Position numbers and translations under genes: made by a program
The notes under the pieces: model-generated
The model's database searches: none
The model's input: only the letters and a program-made list of their open reading frames with translations
Told to the model about the DNA's origin: nothing
Origin: Manduca sexta
Lineage: Eukaryota > Arthropoda > Insecta > Lepidoptera > Sphingidae
Direction of reading: 5' to 3'
Assembly (NCBI RefSeq): GCF_014839805.1
Contig: NC_051120.1
Location: forward strand, 5,890,001 to 5,954,000
Length of the DNA stretch: 64,000 nucleotides
In this document: positions 47,984 to 58,450 of the stretch, one piece after another
How the letters are laid out: each line of letters starts with the position of its first letter
Numbering within the stretch: position 1 is the stretch's first letter

Positions 47984-48712
47984 ACGTACATTTCGAGTGA
48001 ATACAAAGCGATTCATTGTGGAAGTAGAATTTGATCCGTTATTCGTCAGCGTATGTTAGCGCTTTGTAAAAATGAAACTTCCTCCTGAAAGTCAGAGTAA
48101 AAATGTACAAAATACGAAGGCTTGTTATGTTTAGGTATGAACGTTGTTAAGGCTCAGGATTCTGTTACTCATTGGTACTTCTATTTTATCTACGATTTTA
48201 TTTGTTACTTTCATTTGAATTCAACATTTCGAACTTAACTCCTTGTCTTTCTATATTATGCTTGTTTTATATTCATAGAAGGATATCCGACGGCCTAGAT
48301 TTTACACAGCAATAAAAATTTAACATAATGAATTTAATTGCAACAAAATTTCGACATTACGAATAAAATCTCTGACGTATATAAAGAACAAAGTCGTGTT
48401 ATATTTTTATAGTAATTTATGTGCAACCCATAAAAACTTTAAATAAAACTGTTATGAATTTAAAATTCATTGTTTTTTTATATACTTTAAAATAAACTAA
48501 GACATAGCAAACATTAACACCTATAAAATTTACCGAAACCAATTGCGACAAACTCTACCGCATAATATTTTTAATGACAAAACACTGAATTAAGACATAA
48601 TTAAGTTCATACACTTGGAAAAACATATATATAGAGATTAGATAATATACGACTACAACAAAATGTTGTAATGTAACACATTAACTGTTACTCGTAAATT
48701 GAATGAGTTGTG
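47984..48712. other. Intergenic DNA, nothing recognised
   Basis: AT-rich between two structured repeats. Confidence 0.45.
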
Positions 48713-48860
48713 CGCACGTGTTCACCCTAAAGGCGATCGTCACGCTCTTAACGCGCGTCACTACGACGTAGCGACGTAGCGTCCGCGGCTACGCTTCGTA
48801 GCTAACTGCCGTAGCTCACAGATTCGCGCATCTCCCCTTGGTGAGGCTGCAACGTGAGTT
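48713..48860. repeat. GC-rich palindromic patch built from CTACG/CGTAG
   Basis: In an otherwise AT-rich area, CTACGACGTAG (48761-48771) is itself a palindrome. It is followed by CGACGTAGC and by a stem GCTACG-CTT-CGTAGC (48788-48802), then GCCGTAGC. CGTAG or CTACG occurs six times within about 60 bp, in both orientations. It may be the core of a DNA transposon end or a GC-rich interspersed repeat. No coding is seen. Confidence 0.6.
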
Positions 48861-50167
48861 GAGAGTTGCGAGAATTATTGAGAGTGATTGTTACTATCTT
48901 TTATTGTGCTAATTTACTTTTATCATTTATTCTTACTCATGTTATTATAAGTGTGTAAGTTTGTGAATACGTTTAGAGATTTTGATTTGCAGCTTTCGCA
49001 TAATAGATTTGGATGAAATTAAATACAAAAGTAAACTGCATGTTTTAGGGTAAAATAAAAGGTACCTTTTAACTCGAAAAAGTACACAATGTGTTTTTCA
49101 GATCGGCAAAAGAGCAATATTATATATACTCGGTATTTTATAAAATACTCAATATTATTTTAATTGACATCGATGGTCTTAACTTTGTCAAATCAAAAGG
49201 TTATTTACGTGATTATGATCTTGCAGGGGTTCCAACTTCGTGACACTACTGGATACAAATGGATTTGTTTGACCGAAACTAAGCGACAGAATTTACATAC
49301 CGCAGACAAAATTTATATTTACATTAAACAACTGTTGTCATTTACCACCATTTTATGCCTGTGGATTGATGTATACATACCCTTATTTAAAAGTACCGAG
49401 GCGATAAAACGTGCTATTTAAAGCAATATTATAATAGCTATTAGTATTACTAAGTTCCATAAAAAAATAATGTTGCTTTACTGCAAAAATTGAATTTTTC
49501 CGTTTAGACACTAGCCACAAAACGTAACACCACATTTTCAACGCTAAGAAAATACGTCCTTAATAATGGTTTATTTTTAACATTTAACAACACAAGCACT
49601 GGGAGCCACGAGGAATAAAAAACAAAAGAAGTAATTATTTACAAATGAGGATAATGTATTCAGAGAGGAAAACAAAACGGGATAAATCCCATCTCCCTTG
49701 TGAAACGTATATCCGGAGACTTAGCTCAAGTTCCGGACAATACCGAGCCAAACGAGTGCTGTACACAAATATCTGGATATTCATTTCGGCAGCTTTCAAT
49801 AAAAAACTTTTCCCCTCGGGAAACGGGATAATGCCGTTTATAACTATACGAGAGCTTTATAGTAATTTATTAAGTGGTTGTGCCGTGTTTAGATAGTTTG
49901 GTCCATGGCGTGAGTGTGCTGGCTAGACCGGGAAATTTTATGAAACCTAAGTAAGATTCAAACATTTAAGTCATCAGACAATACTAGCGATAAATGTCCG
50001 CAACTTAAAATCTTTTGCAACTTCATCATGTTTATCCTGAAAAAATATTTTCATGCCAGTAATGACGCAGACTTTAATGCCCTTTTCTTAATAACACAAT
50101 AGCTGCATATTTGTTGGTTAGTGACCAAAATCGACAGAGTGGCGGTAAATATTAAGCGGACTCTCAG
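48861..50167. other. Intergenic DNA, no gene recognised
   Basis: The stretch 49640-49870 is less AT-rich and holds an 83-codon frame without recognisable domain or splice support. The rest is AT-rich. Confidence 0.4.
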
Positions 50168-50452
50168 ACATGATCTACAACAGTCTTCCAATGGTTTAAT
50201 GGGACTTGGTGTAAATGTTTTTGAGCGATGGTGATATTTCTTATTAGATCATACGAAACCTAATTTGCCAAGATCTTTAAGAAATACCGTTTTTTCGTTC
50301 GTTATTTCGAACATGAAGTCTGCAACAGTCTTCCAATAGATTAATGGGATTGTCTTGGTGTGTAAATGATTTTAAACTATGGTGAATTTTTAGATAATAT
50401 GATACCTAATATACCGAGATCTGTCAACAAATACAGTTTTTCGTCGTCGTAA
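50168..50452 (+). repeat. Diverged tandem duplication, two units of about 143 bp
   Basis: Unit 1 begins ACATGATCTACAACAGTCTT at 50168 and unit 2 begins ACATGAAGTCTGCAACAGTC at 50311. Matching blocks follow in the same order: CAGTCTTCCAAT, TTAATGGGA, CTTGGTG...GTAAATG, a TGGTGA block, an AACCTAAT / ACCTAAT block, GAGATCT or AAGATCT, and a final TTTTTCG. Substitutions and small indels throughout suggest an old duplication. Confidence 0.75.
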
Positions 50453-51061
50453 TAACTGCTATTTATTTATATATTTGAATACACTGACAATATTTTAATT
50501 ATTGTCATTGTTGATGTATTGAGCACCATACAACAGAGGTGTGAAAGCCTTGCTCAATGGCCTGATGACCTCGTAACGCCTGTATGAAAACGGTGCATAG
50601 ACTGCGCTAAACCCCAGGGATGTTTTGTCCCACGGAGCAATGGCCGTCTTTCACGTGGAGATAAGTTACACGTAGCATTAATTCCATGTTCATATCGCAC
50701 TAGCATTTCCTTGTAGCTCAATCTGCATGTAAGTTCTTTTGCGATATAAATGTTGTATTTTGTAATTTCGATGAATAAAAATAGCCTATTTGTTAATTTA
50801 GGTCTTGATCTATCTGTGTGATAGAATTTTGTAATTTCTAGCAGATAAATGCGAAGGATATGCCGTTATGCTCCTCGTTCTTTTCTCAGTTCTGCGATTT
50901 ATGATTGGAAAAAGCATGAATTATCCGGCACTGTCATCTGTTTCTAATTTGGTGGTTACAGATGCGCGGATTATACTTGGAAAAATCAATTGAAAACTTA
51001 TCGAATAAGCCTTGTGTACATCAATACCATCTTAGTCTTTTTTTTCTATATTTATATGTAC
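50453..51061. other. Intergenic DNA, nothing recognised
   Basis: 50540-50690 is less AT-rich and unique within the window. No coding or repeat assignment was possible. Confidence 0.4.
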
Positions 51062-51285
51062 TTGTCTGGCAAAATGACCCCTCTGCACCTGATGGTAAGT
51101 AGAGTGGGGACTGGGGTCAAATATAATGTCGACAAACAAGAGAAAGAAAGATTACCCCTCATCAGTCGACAAAATTATGCCGGCCTGATAAATATACACA
51201 GGCTGTTCCGGAACGCGACACACTTACGTGGGTCATTATGTCGGGTTTTAACACCTTATGTACTGTAGTCGCTATCCCGTAAACT
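51062..51285 (+). mobile_element. Interspersed repeat family R, copy 2 (best preserved)
   Basis: Ordered blocks are AAAATGACCCCTCTGCACCT, GGTAAGTAGAGTGGGG, AATGTCGAC, AAAGATTACCCCTC, AGTCGACAAAATTATGCCGG, GTTCCGGAACGCGACACACT, GTGGGTCATTATG and CGGGTTTTAACACCTTATGT. The same order occurs at 29685, and the last part occurs in reverse at 3478. The 92-codon frame overlapping it is a by-product. The class of element is not determined. Confidence 0.65.
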
Positions 51286-52462
51286 TACCATTTCGAGAAT
51301 ACCTAGAAGTAATCACCAACAAAAAAAAGACAATGAAAGTCTACATGTTCAATATAGTCATGAAGCTTCTAACTAACACTTCAGTTAGTGATTAGTTAAT
51401 ATTATACTGGTATACGTATGATTTAGATCACGAGATTAGGTATACAATAGCGTGCAATATCCTCAACGAGGCTCTAATCCTAAACGGTTTGTAGTGGCTC
51501 ATGGATGCAGTATTTGTGATCGTGAGCATCCACTCTCAGATGAGATTACTGATATTCCGAACACATTTTAATAAAGATTTAAATATATATAAGAAACATG
51601 TCTGAACTTCGTCGATATTGATTTTCTTTTCAATACTTTCATATGCAGTCGTGTCGAATAAGGTGAACTTACTTTGTAAATTGATTGTGATTAAAATTTC
51701 GATGGTTTTGCTTTTAAAGACAAAAAGGTCTGTTTTATCTGATCGCCCTGAAGAATTGGACGGGATTATGACCCTAAATGGACCGGTACGACCACTTCAC
51801 GAGCATTTCTTATGCTGTGCTCGTTTTAGAAATACGTTGTTTATTATGTTGAACAACCACAATCTTAGTATTTTGTATCCTGTTTTCAAATGCATGCAAA
51901 TAACATTCATGCTCCGTCTACTAAAATAGAGCAGTATTACCCAAATAGTAAATAATAAAAGAGGTACGTTATTCAAGGATTTTATCCATTTGATATTTTT
52001 TCTTTTAACGAATGACATGTATACATAAACATAAGTAAAAATGTAAGAATATATATATATAACATGAAATCGCCACGATACGATTTCCTTGACCGGCTAA
52101 ATGGACGGAATGTTGTGCATTACGGTCTGCACAAACAGTAGATAATGATCTTCATTAGAGCGGCCTTCTTTGATATAATCTGAGTGCTCTCACACTGATG
52201 ACTTGCAATCAACAACAGAGCCAAGCTCGTCATTCAAATATTATACTCGTAATTTGGTATTGTTGGTACTATAAAACTAAACCACGTAAAAATAAACTTG
52301 TAGGTCATTATACCGCAGAGCTAAATTCGTGAACGTATGAACAAATGAAATAGCGGTATATTTTGCATTAGATGTTAGACATTATTTTGGAAATAGCCTG
52401 AAAATAAATATAAATTTTAATTTAACTATAATGTTGACGAAAACGAAGAAATATATTAAAAA
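51286..52462. other. Intergenic DNA, nothing recognised
   Basis: AT-rich with a short (TA)n run near 52050. No domain-bearing frame was seen. Confidence 0.45.
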
Positions 52463-53181
52463 CAAGCAAGCCGCCTGCCTGTGCTTTCGCGACCTTATAT
52501 ATATTATACAAAAATAATCCTTATAGCATGATTCAGTATTCACGCGTGATGGCTTATTATTAGCGTACTTCATGTATAACTTTGGTGTTTCTATACCGAT
52601 TTCTATGATTCTTTTTTATGGAATATTTAATAATGTTAACTTTTTAATTAGGGATGACTGAGAGTGTTATAAACGTAAGAGTAGACAAATATAATGAGAA
52701 AGCTTCGAACTGCTAAGCTATCGGGAGTTACACGTGTTATTGTGAGTCAACCATAAAAGATAGACATATGCTGTCGTGGGATATTTTTTACATAATTTTA
52801 AGGAGAACATTTCCGTCATACATGATTTCTGTGTAGCTTTAACCATTAAGGTTGCACACGCGACGGAAGCTTAAAAAATGGAGTAACTTCTCCCGTTTTC
52901 CCAACATTTTCCTTCACTGCTCTGCTCCTATTAATTGTAGCGTGATGAAAAGTATACTATAACCAGCACAGGAGTATGACAAATAATTGTACCAAGTTTC
53001 GTTAAAATCCGTCGAGTAGTTTTTGTTTCTATAACGGTTATACAGACAGACAGACAGACAAAAATTTTACTGATTGCATTTTTGGCATCAGTATCGATCC
53101 CTAATCACCCCCTGATAGTTATTTTAGAAATATATTTCATGTACAGAATTGACCTCTCTACAGATTTATTATAAGTATAGA
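52463..53181 (-). mobile_element. 3'-truncated Helitron H1 copy
   Basis: On the minus strand it begins TCTATACTTATAATAAATCT at 53181 with A before it. It follows the copy at 23292 through the (GTCT)n run, the CACACGCGACGGAAGC segment and AAGGTCGCGAAAGCACAGGC, and then stops at GGCTTGCTTG. The last 140 bp or so of the complete copy, including the CTAG hairpin end, are missing. The 5' end lies 11 bp from the SINE head at 53193. Confidence 0.85.
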
Positions 53182-53192
53182 TAAACTCAATT

Positions 53193-53400
53193 GACTGCCT
53201 CAGTGGCGTAGATTTATTGCATGCGCGTCATGATTACTGCTGTGAAGTCCTTGGTTCGAATTCCGGTGCGGGCAAAGTCATATTGGCTTTTTCTATTCAG
53301 TATCACCCCGGACTTCGCAATTTGTACCCGATACGGCGATAGACTCGCCCCCTTTCATACTATAGGACGGAACACAGTGCGAAAATGCCTTCCCGTTTCA
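53193..53400 (+). mobile_element. tRNA-derived SINE (family A)
   Basis: The head GACTGCCTCAGTGGCGTAGA has an A box, and CCTTGGTTCGAATTCCGGTG has the B box. The body shares CAATTTGTACCCGATACGGC and GATAGACTCGCCCCCT with the copy at 1343. It loses similarity after about 53400, with no clear TATG tail, so the 3' end is probably lost or replaced. Overlapping open frames are by-products. Confidence 0.8.
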
Positions 53401-56007
53401 AGGAAAAGCGTGATGTGTGTGTGTTTTTTTAAATCGGATTATTTCCTAGCTTCAATAGGTATTACTTATAAATGCGAAAGTCACTGACCGCCGTAAATTA
53501 AATTTGAACAAATAGACTAAAATCGATGGCATCAAATTTTGTGTTTTAATGTAAGTTTTCTGGTGTTAATATTCTTTTTGCGCAAAATATCGGTTCATCC
53601 GCAGCGAGTTCGAAAATATTCGCCCCTCGGGGCAAAAGTTCTGAACGGACATTTTGTCCGCTAGGAATTTTGTTCATCAAATAAAACTTGATAGAATTGG
53701 ATAGATGGAAATCTACTGTGGACATTGTCATATGTGCTAGCACGTGCGATTTTTAGCTTGCGCAAGACAATTAACACAACCCGATTCAACAAAAGCATTT
53801 CGTGCCAAAATGTAACTTCTAAACGAGTACAGGTTGTTTTACGAGCACAATGTTACGGCGAAGTGACCGTAAATGACGAAATTATTAAAAGCCTCGAGAC
53901 AGCCGTACATAAATATCAATGAAGATACATTACAGAGAACATTTCAAAACGTTTTCACATTAAAATATTATGAAATACGAAACTAAAAGTATTCCTCGAT
54001 ACTTATTTTAATATCAAAGGGGTCCAGGGAATGCTATTGCTGAGTTTTCAGTACACTTTTCTCAAACATGAAGTGATGTATTCTTGAATAGCTTGTGTAA
54101 TACCTTTATGCGACTCATATACTTTATATTAAAAGTTGATATACACATTAACGTTGATATATAAAAAAAATATAACCACCACAGAAATCGTCTCTTTTTC
54201 ATTTGTACATAATGTATCACGCTCACTTCATCCAATTATATATACTATAAGTTGTTATAGAATATATTTGTCTGCTAAGACATAAGGCAAGTATGATCTT
54301 AAATCATTCATATAAAATTTATTCTAAACATACGTTAAAAAAATGTTTTAGACACGATTTAGCTCTAATTTAATAATAATTGCCATTTCATACAAAACAG
54401 AAATGAGACTTTAAGTTATTCATAGCCGCAAAATGCAATTTAAATAATAAAACACGTTGCGGGCTTGAGGAAAGATAACATATTCGAAAAGGAAGGCGCT
54501 CGCGCGTTTTCTATCGAACGAATAAACAATTTGCATTTTTTCTACTACAGTCGCTAAAAAAGGTCATTATTATAGATTTTTTTAAAAACACAATATCTTT
54601 GTCTCGTTTTAATCTATTTTTATTGTGTTTTATGGTTTAATATCAGACTTTTTTATTCGTAGCGGGGTATCGTAGAATCAGTTAGGGTTTATCGATCTAT
54701 ACAAATCCTTTACCATCTTTAAATTCACTGTCGTCAATTCTTAGGTACCAAAATACAGAACGGACGCAGAATTGGCCCTCAATATAGGCCTCAATGTATA
54801 AGAAATTTCTTAACCTTGGATTCGGTTATTAGATCCAAACTCCAAAGGATGACCTAGGGTTAAGACACGCAAGTTATCTTATTCATATCCCAAGCGATGC
54901 AGTATCGATCTACGAATCAACTATATTACCTACTGTCGCTTTCCTGTCATCATGCTGGAAGTTATTATACACGCAAATTCACAATGTTTATTAATCATCT
55001 TCATGCAGCCGGAATAGCGTAGAACTATATTATTATGATTAGTTTTAGGCAATGCAACAAATACATTAGTTATTACCTACACAACATTATCCACATATTC
55101 ATATCATTGCGTCGACCTGCGGCCATACATTAGAATTTAAGCTAAAGCTTTCACATGGTTGACCCGCTGGATTAATCTATTCGCCTTATAGTGCTTCTAT
55201 ATACATTTTGGGTGACACCTAAATATTAGGTATACAATTCACATACCAATAAGTTCGTAAATCCTTATTATAGCAACGTAAATATTTCTTATTTTAAATA
55301 GAATGTTGGTTTACGTCTTAATCACATAATTGCTACTACTTATTTTATATTAAGATCTGTACTTTACTAATGTTGAGTCTCAATGTTTATACTGACCTTT
55401 TTTAATTTCAGGTAAAAAAATGAATAATATATGACAAACCATTCGTTTCCGTCGACGATTGTGAAACGGGAGGCCAAAAACTGTTTCATCGGTTCAATTA
55501 AAACTTTGGCCCGAGGCCCGGTCGACCACGGCGCATAATTACGGGTGTCACTCATACCCTCTGTGTCTCGCCACGTTATTATTCGGCTGGACGGTGGCAA
55601 ACCGTCTTGTTTCCAACCGAGAGAGGCTGAATTTATAAGTCACTTTGCCGTCGCTTTTTCATAAATAAGTTATGGCTTTGGCAATAGACCTACTCTGCCA
55701 TTATACAAGCGCGTTAATTGAGTTCGAATCTAATTAATGCTAAATGCCAAATATGCCAACAGTTAATTTGATTTCAACTCTTAGTTCGCTTACAATTCAG
55801 AATACCATGCTTTTGTTATTCAGACATTATAATTATAATTTACGGTATTGTGCTGTAAACACTATAAATCACCGCAATGAACTGGTACTAGCGACTGGGT
55901 AGCGACTGACAGCTGATTAAGTTGCTGCTTTTGTGAATAACAATCATAACCTGATGTATTATTGGTATGTAACTAAAAATTTCGGAATATATACAAAACA
56001 TAAACAT
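53401..56007. other. Intergenic DNA with one GC-richer patch, no gene recognised
   Basis: The patch at 55440-55640 (with CCCGAGGCCCGGTCGACCAC) is markedly more GC-rich than its flanks and unique in the window. A 77-codon minus-strand frame covers it, but no domain or splice pairing is evident. Conserved non-coding DNA is possible. The rest is AT-rich. Confidence 0.4.
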
Positions 56008-56185
56008 TCAAATTACACGCACACAAACGCACTCATGCCTTTCATTCCCGAAGAGGTAGGCAGGCGCTACTGGTGCACCCACTTTCTGTCAAGTACATTC
56101 ACCAAGCGAGACAATCACCACGTAGAAAAACAAATGTCACTTTACCCGACCCGGCGTCAAATCCGAGACTTGCAGTCATACCGTA
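56008..56185 (-). mobile_element. Short SINE copy related to family A
   Basis: On the minus strand: a decayed B box (CTCGGATTTGACGCCGGGTC), then GTAAAGTGACATTTGTTTTT, CTACGTGGTG, CAGAAAGTGGGTGCACC and a 3' end CTACCTCTTCGGGAATGAAA. The layout matches the copy at 22741, supporting a distinct short subfamily. A recognisable A box is lacking. Confidence 0.65.
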
Positions 56186-57847
56186 ATATAACTACTGATG
56201 TAGTAAATTTTAGAATATCGTGAACAAAGAAAGAAACGTCACGAGCTGTGCGCCTTATACTGTACGTTTTTTAGGCAACAGTATTGCTGCCGTCTTAATG
56301 ATTTCAACATGGTACTTAACAAAGTCATATAAATTTTAATCTCCCAAACGAGGAACATTATACGCTTGGGACGTACAAAGGCTAATGTTATTCCGTCACT
56401 GTCCATTCCAAAGGCGTCGGTACACACAACTTACTTTTTTACTCTACAATAACGTTATACTCTAGGGAAAAATGAGGCCTCACTTTTCACATTATCTGCA
56501 AGTTTCCCTTGTTCTCTTTCTTGTTATTTATTAATGCGCTCATACATTTAACTTGTAACCGCTCAGCGTAATAAAAACTATTGAATATATTACAAAACTT
56601 TTGTGATACTGTATTTTCAACTGTATGTAGTGGTTTAAAAGGTCAATTTATTTATTTTCGAATGGGAATGTCCAATTACCTAGCGATACCAACCGGGGTG
56701 ACTGAATAGTAGATTTTCTAACATAAATTGTCTATATGTTAACATAAATATAAGCCAAGTTAATTCATTTTTTATATCTAGCCATATATATCAAGGTGTT
56801 CTTGTCAGATTTGAAAACAAGTTTTTTGTCGCCCGCGTGCCATTCGCCGCCACCACATGTTCTTGCAGCGCTCATAGCTCTTGAATGCAATCCCGAAATT
56901 CATGTTTTCTGAAGGAAGAAAGAAATGCAAATTTAAAATATAAGGATTGTGGAAACCTTTTTGAAATATAAATGTACATGTAATGTAAAATTTTATTCTT
57001 AAATAAATGAGTAAAAGTAATACATGCCGTTTTATATGTTGAAGTATAGAGAAGCGATTCCAAAAAATGTCTTAATATTCTAGTCTTTTATTCTACAAAA
57101 CAAACAAATGTTAAAAGACTACGACTACTGCTAACTAATATTAAAAGAAACAAATGATCTCACAAATACGCGTCGCTAAGGTCACCGCCATTATAAAAGT
57201 GTCGTAACAATTTGTAACGATAATACTAATAATTATCTCGCCAACCCCATCTCGGTAATAACCGTAAAGAGGTGATAACTTTTACAGCCATTGCCGTGTT
57301 TGTATTTATATTGTTGTGGTCATCTGCTGGCGTATAACCTTGTTTTTTAAATTAAAATTATGGTATCTAACTCGCATTAAATGTTTGAGTTCTAAAAATA
57401 GAAAACATTTTAATTGTCCCGGATTTGAATTTGTACCAGATTTTAAAAGAGGGTCTGATGGACGAGAAAAAGTTCTTTCGCCTCGTGGTACACGCACGGG
57501 ACACATGTTCTTTTACTAGTAAAAAAACAAACCAGTCTACGACGATATAAATAAGTGATAGGACTTACCCGAACGAATAGGAAAAACTTGCTTTGGTATG
57601 CGCGGATATATATGCTTAGCAACCACTGACGCATCTCTACTTAAATCTAATACTCGGAGGATACAAAAAAGGAAAAAGAAATAACTTGTTTAAATAATGT
57701 CAATACGAATAATTGATATGTTCGAATTTATAATTTTACTATTTCTAACTCCAAATACGTAAATATTAAAATAAGAATCCCGAACCATTCCTGTATCAAC
57801 GTTTTACAAAATCATATACACAACTTGAACAAATTTTTATTTCACTA
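56186..57847. other. Intergenic DNA, nothing recognised
   Basis: AT-rich with short frames only. Confidence 0.45.
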
Positions 57848-58129
57848 CTAGCTTCCGCCCGCAGCTTCGCCCGCGTGGATTTCGGACTTCAAAAATGGAG
57901 GAGGTGCTCAATTTGTCGGGATGTTTTTTTAATGTATGTTTTACCAAGTTTCGTTAAAACCCGTCGAGTAGTTTTTGATTCTATAACGGTTATACAGACA
58001 GACAGACAAAAATTTTACTAATTGCATTTTTGGCATCAGTATCGATCCCTAATCACCCCCTGATAGTTATTTTGGAAATATATTTCATGTACAGAATTGA
58101 CCTCTCTACAGATTTATTATAAGTATAGA
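57848..58129 (-). mobile_element. Internally deleted Helitron H1 copy (282 bp)
   Basis: On the minus strand it starts TCTATACTTATAATAAATCT with A before it and ends GCGGGCGGAAGCTAG with T after it. Both termini and the A/T target are therefore intact. Compared with the 849-bp copy it keeps the first 200 bp or so and the last 50 bp, and its middle carries a GGAGGAGG-type block in place of the long centre. Helitron derivatives like this often arise by internal deletion. Confidence 0.85.
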
Positions 58130-58177
58130 TATAGAAGATGAGTAAATACTTGTAAGTGAATATTTTTTAGAACACCA

Positions 58178-58450
58178 TCTATACATATTATAAAACAAAG
58201 TCGCCAAAAGCTGTCTGTCGTGAAAGATTTTCACAAAATTTACTGAACGATTTTTATAGGGTTTTTACTAAAAGATAGTGCAATTTTTGAGAAAGGTTTA
58301 AGTTAATAATACATTATGGTTTTATGTAAATTGGCTGAAGTATAAGGATTACTGTTGTTCCCCTCCGCATCTGTCCGTCTGTCAAACATAATAAACTCAA
58401 AATCTGCTCAACGGATTTCGATGAATATGGTATGGACATATTGAAAATAT
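58178..58450 (+). mobile_element. 5' part of a further Helitron (family H2-like)
   Basis: TCTATACATATTATAAAACA with A before it is a Helitron-type start. Within it, CCCCTCCGCATCTGTCCGTC and AAACTCAAAATCTGCTCAAC match the second half of the Helitron at 42080. I found no CTAG hairpin end, so the 3' part is missing or decayed. It lies 48 bp from the neighbouring minus-strand copy, 5' end to 5' end. Confidence 0.6.

Noticed and set aside
51618..51929. 103-codon plus-strand frame
   Set aside because: Hydrophobic and AT-driven composition, alternative start, no family motif, and a competing frame on the other strand.
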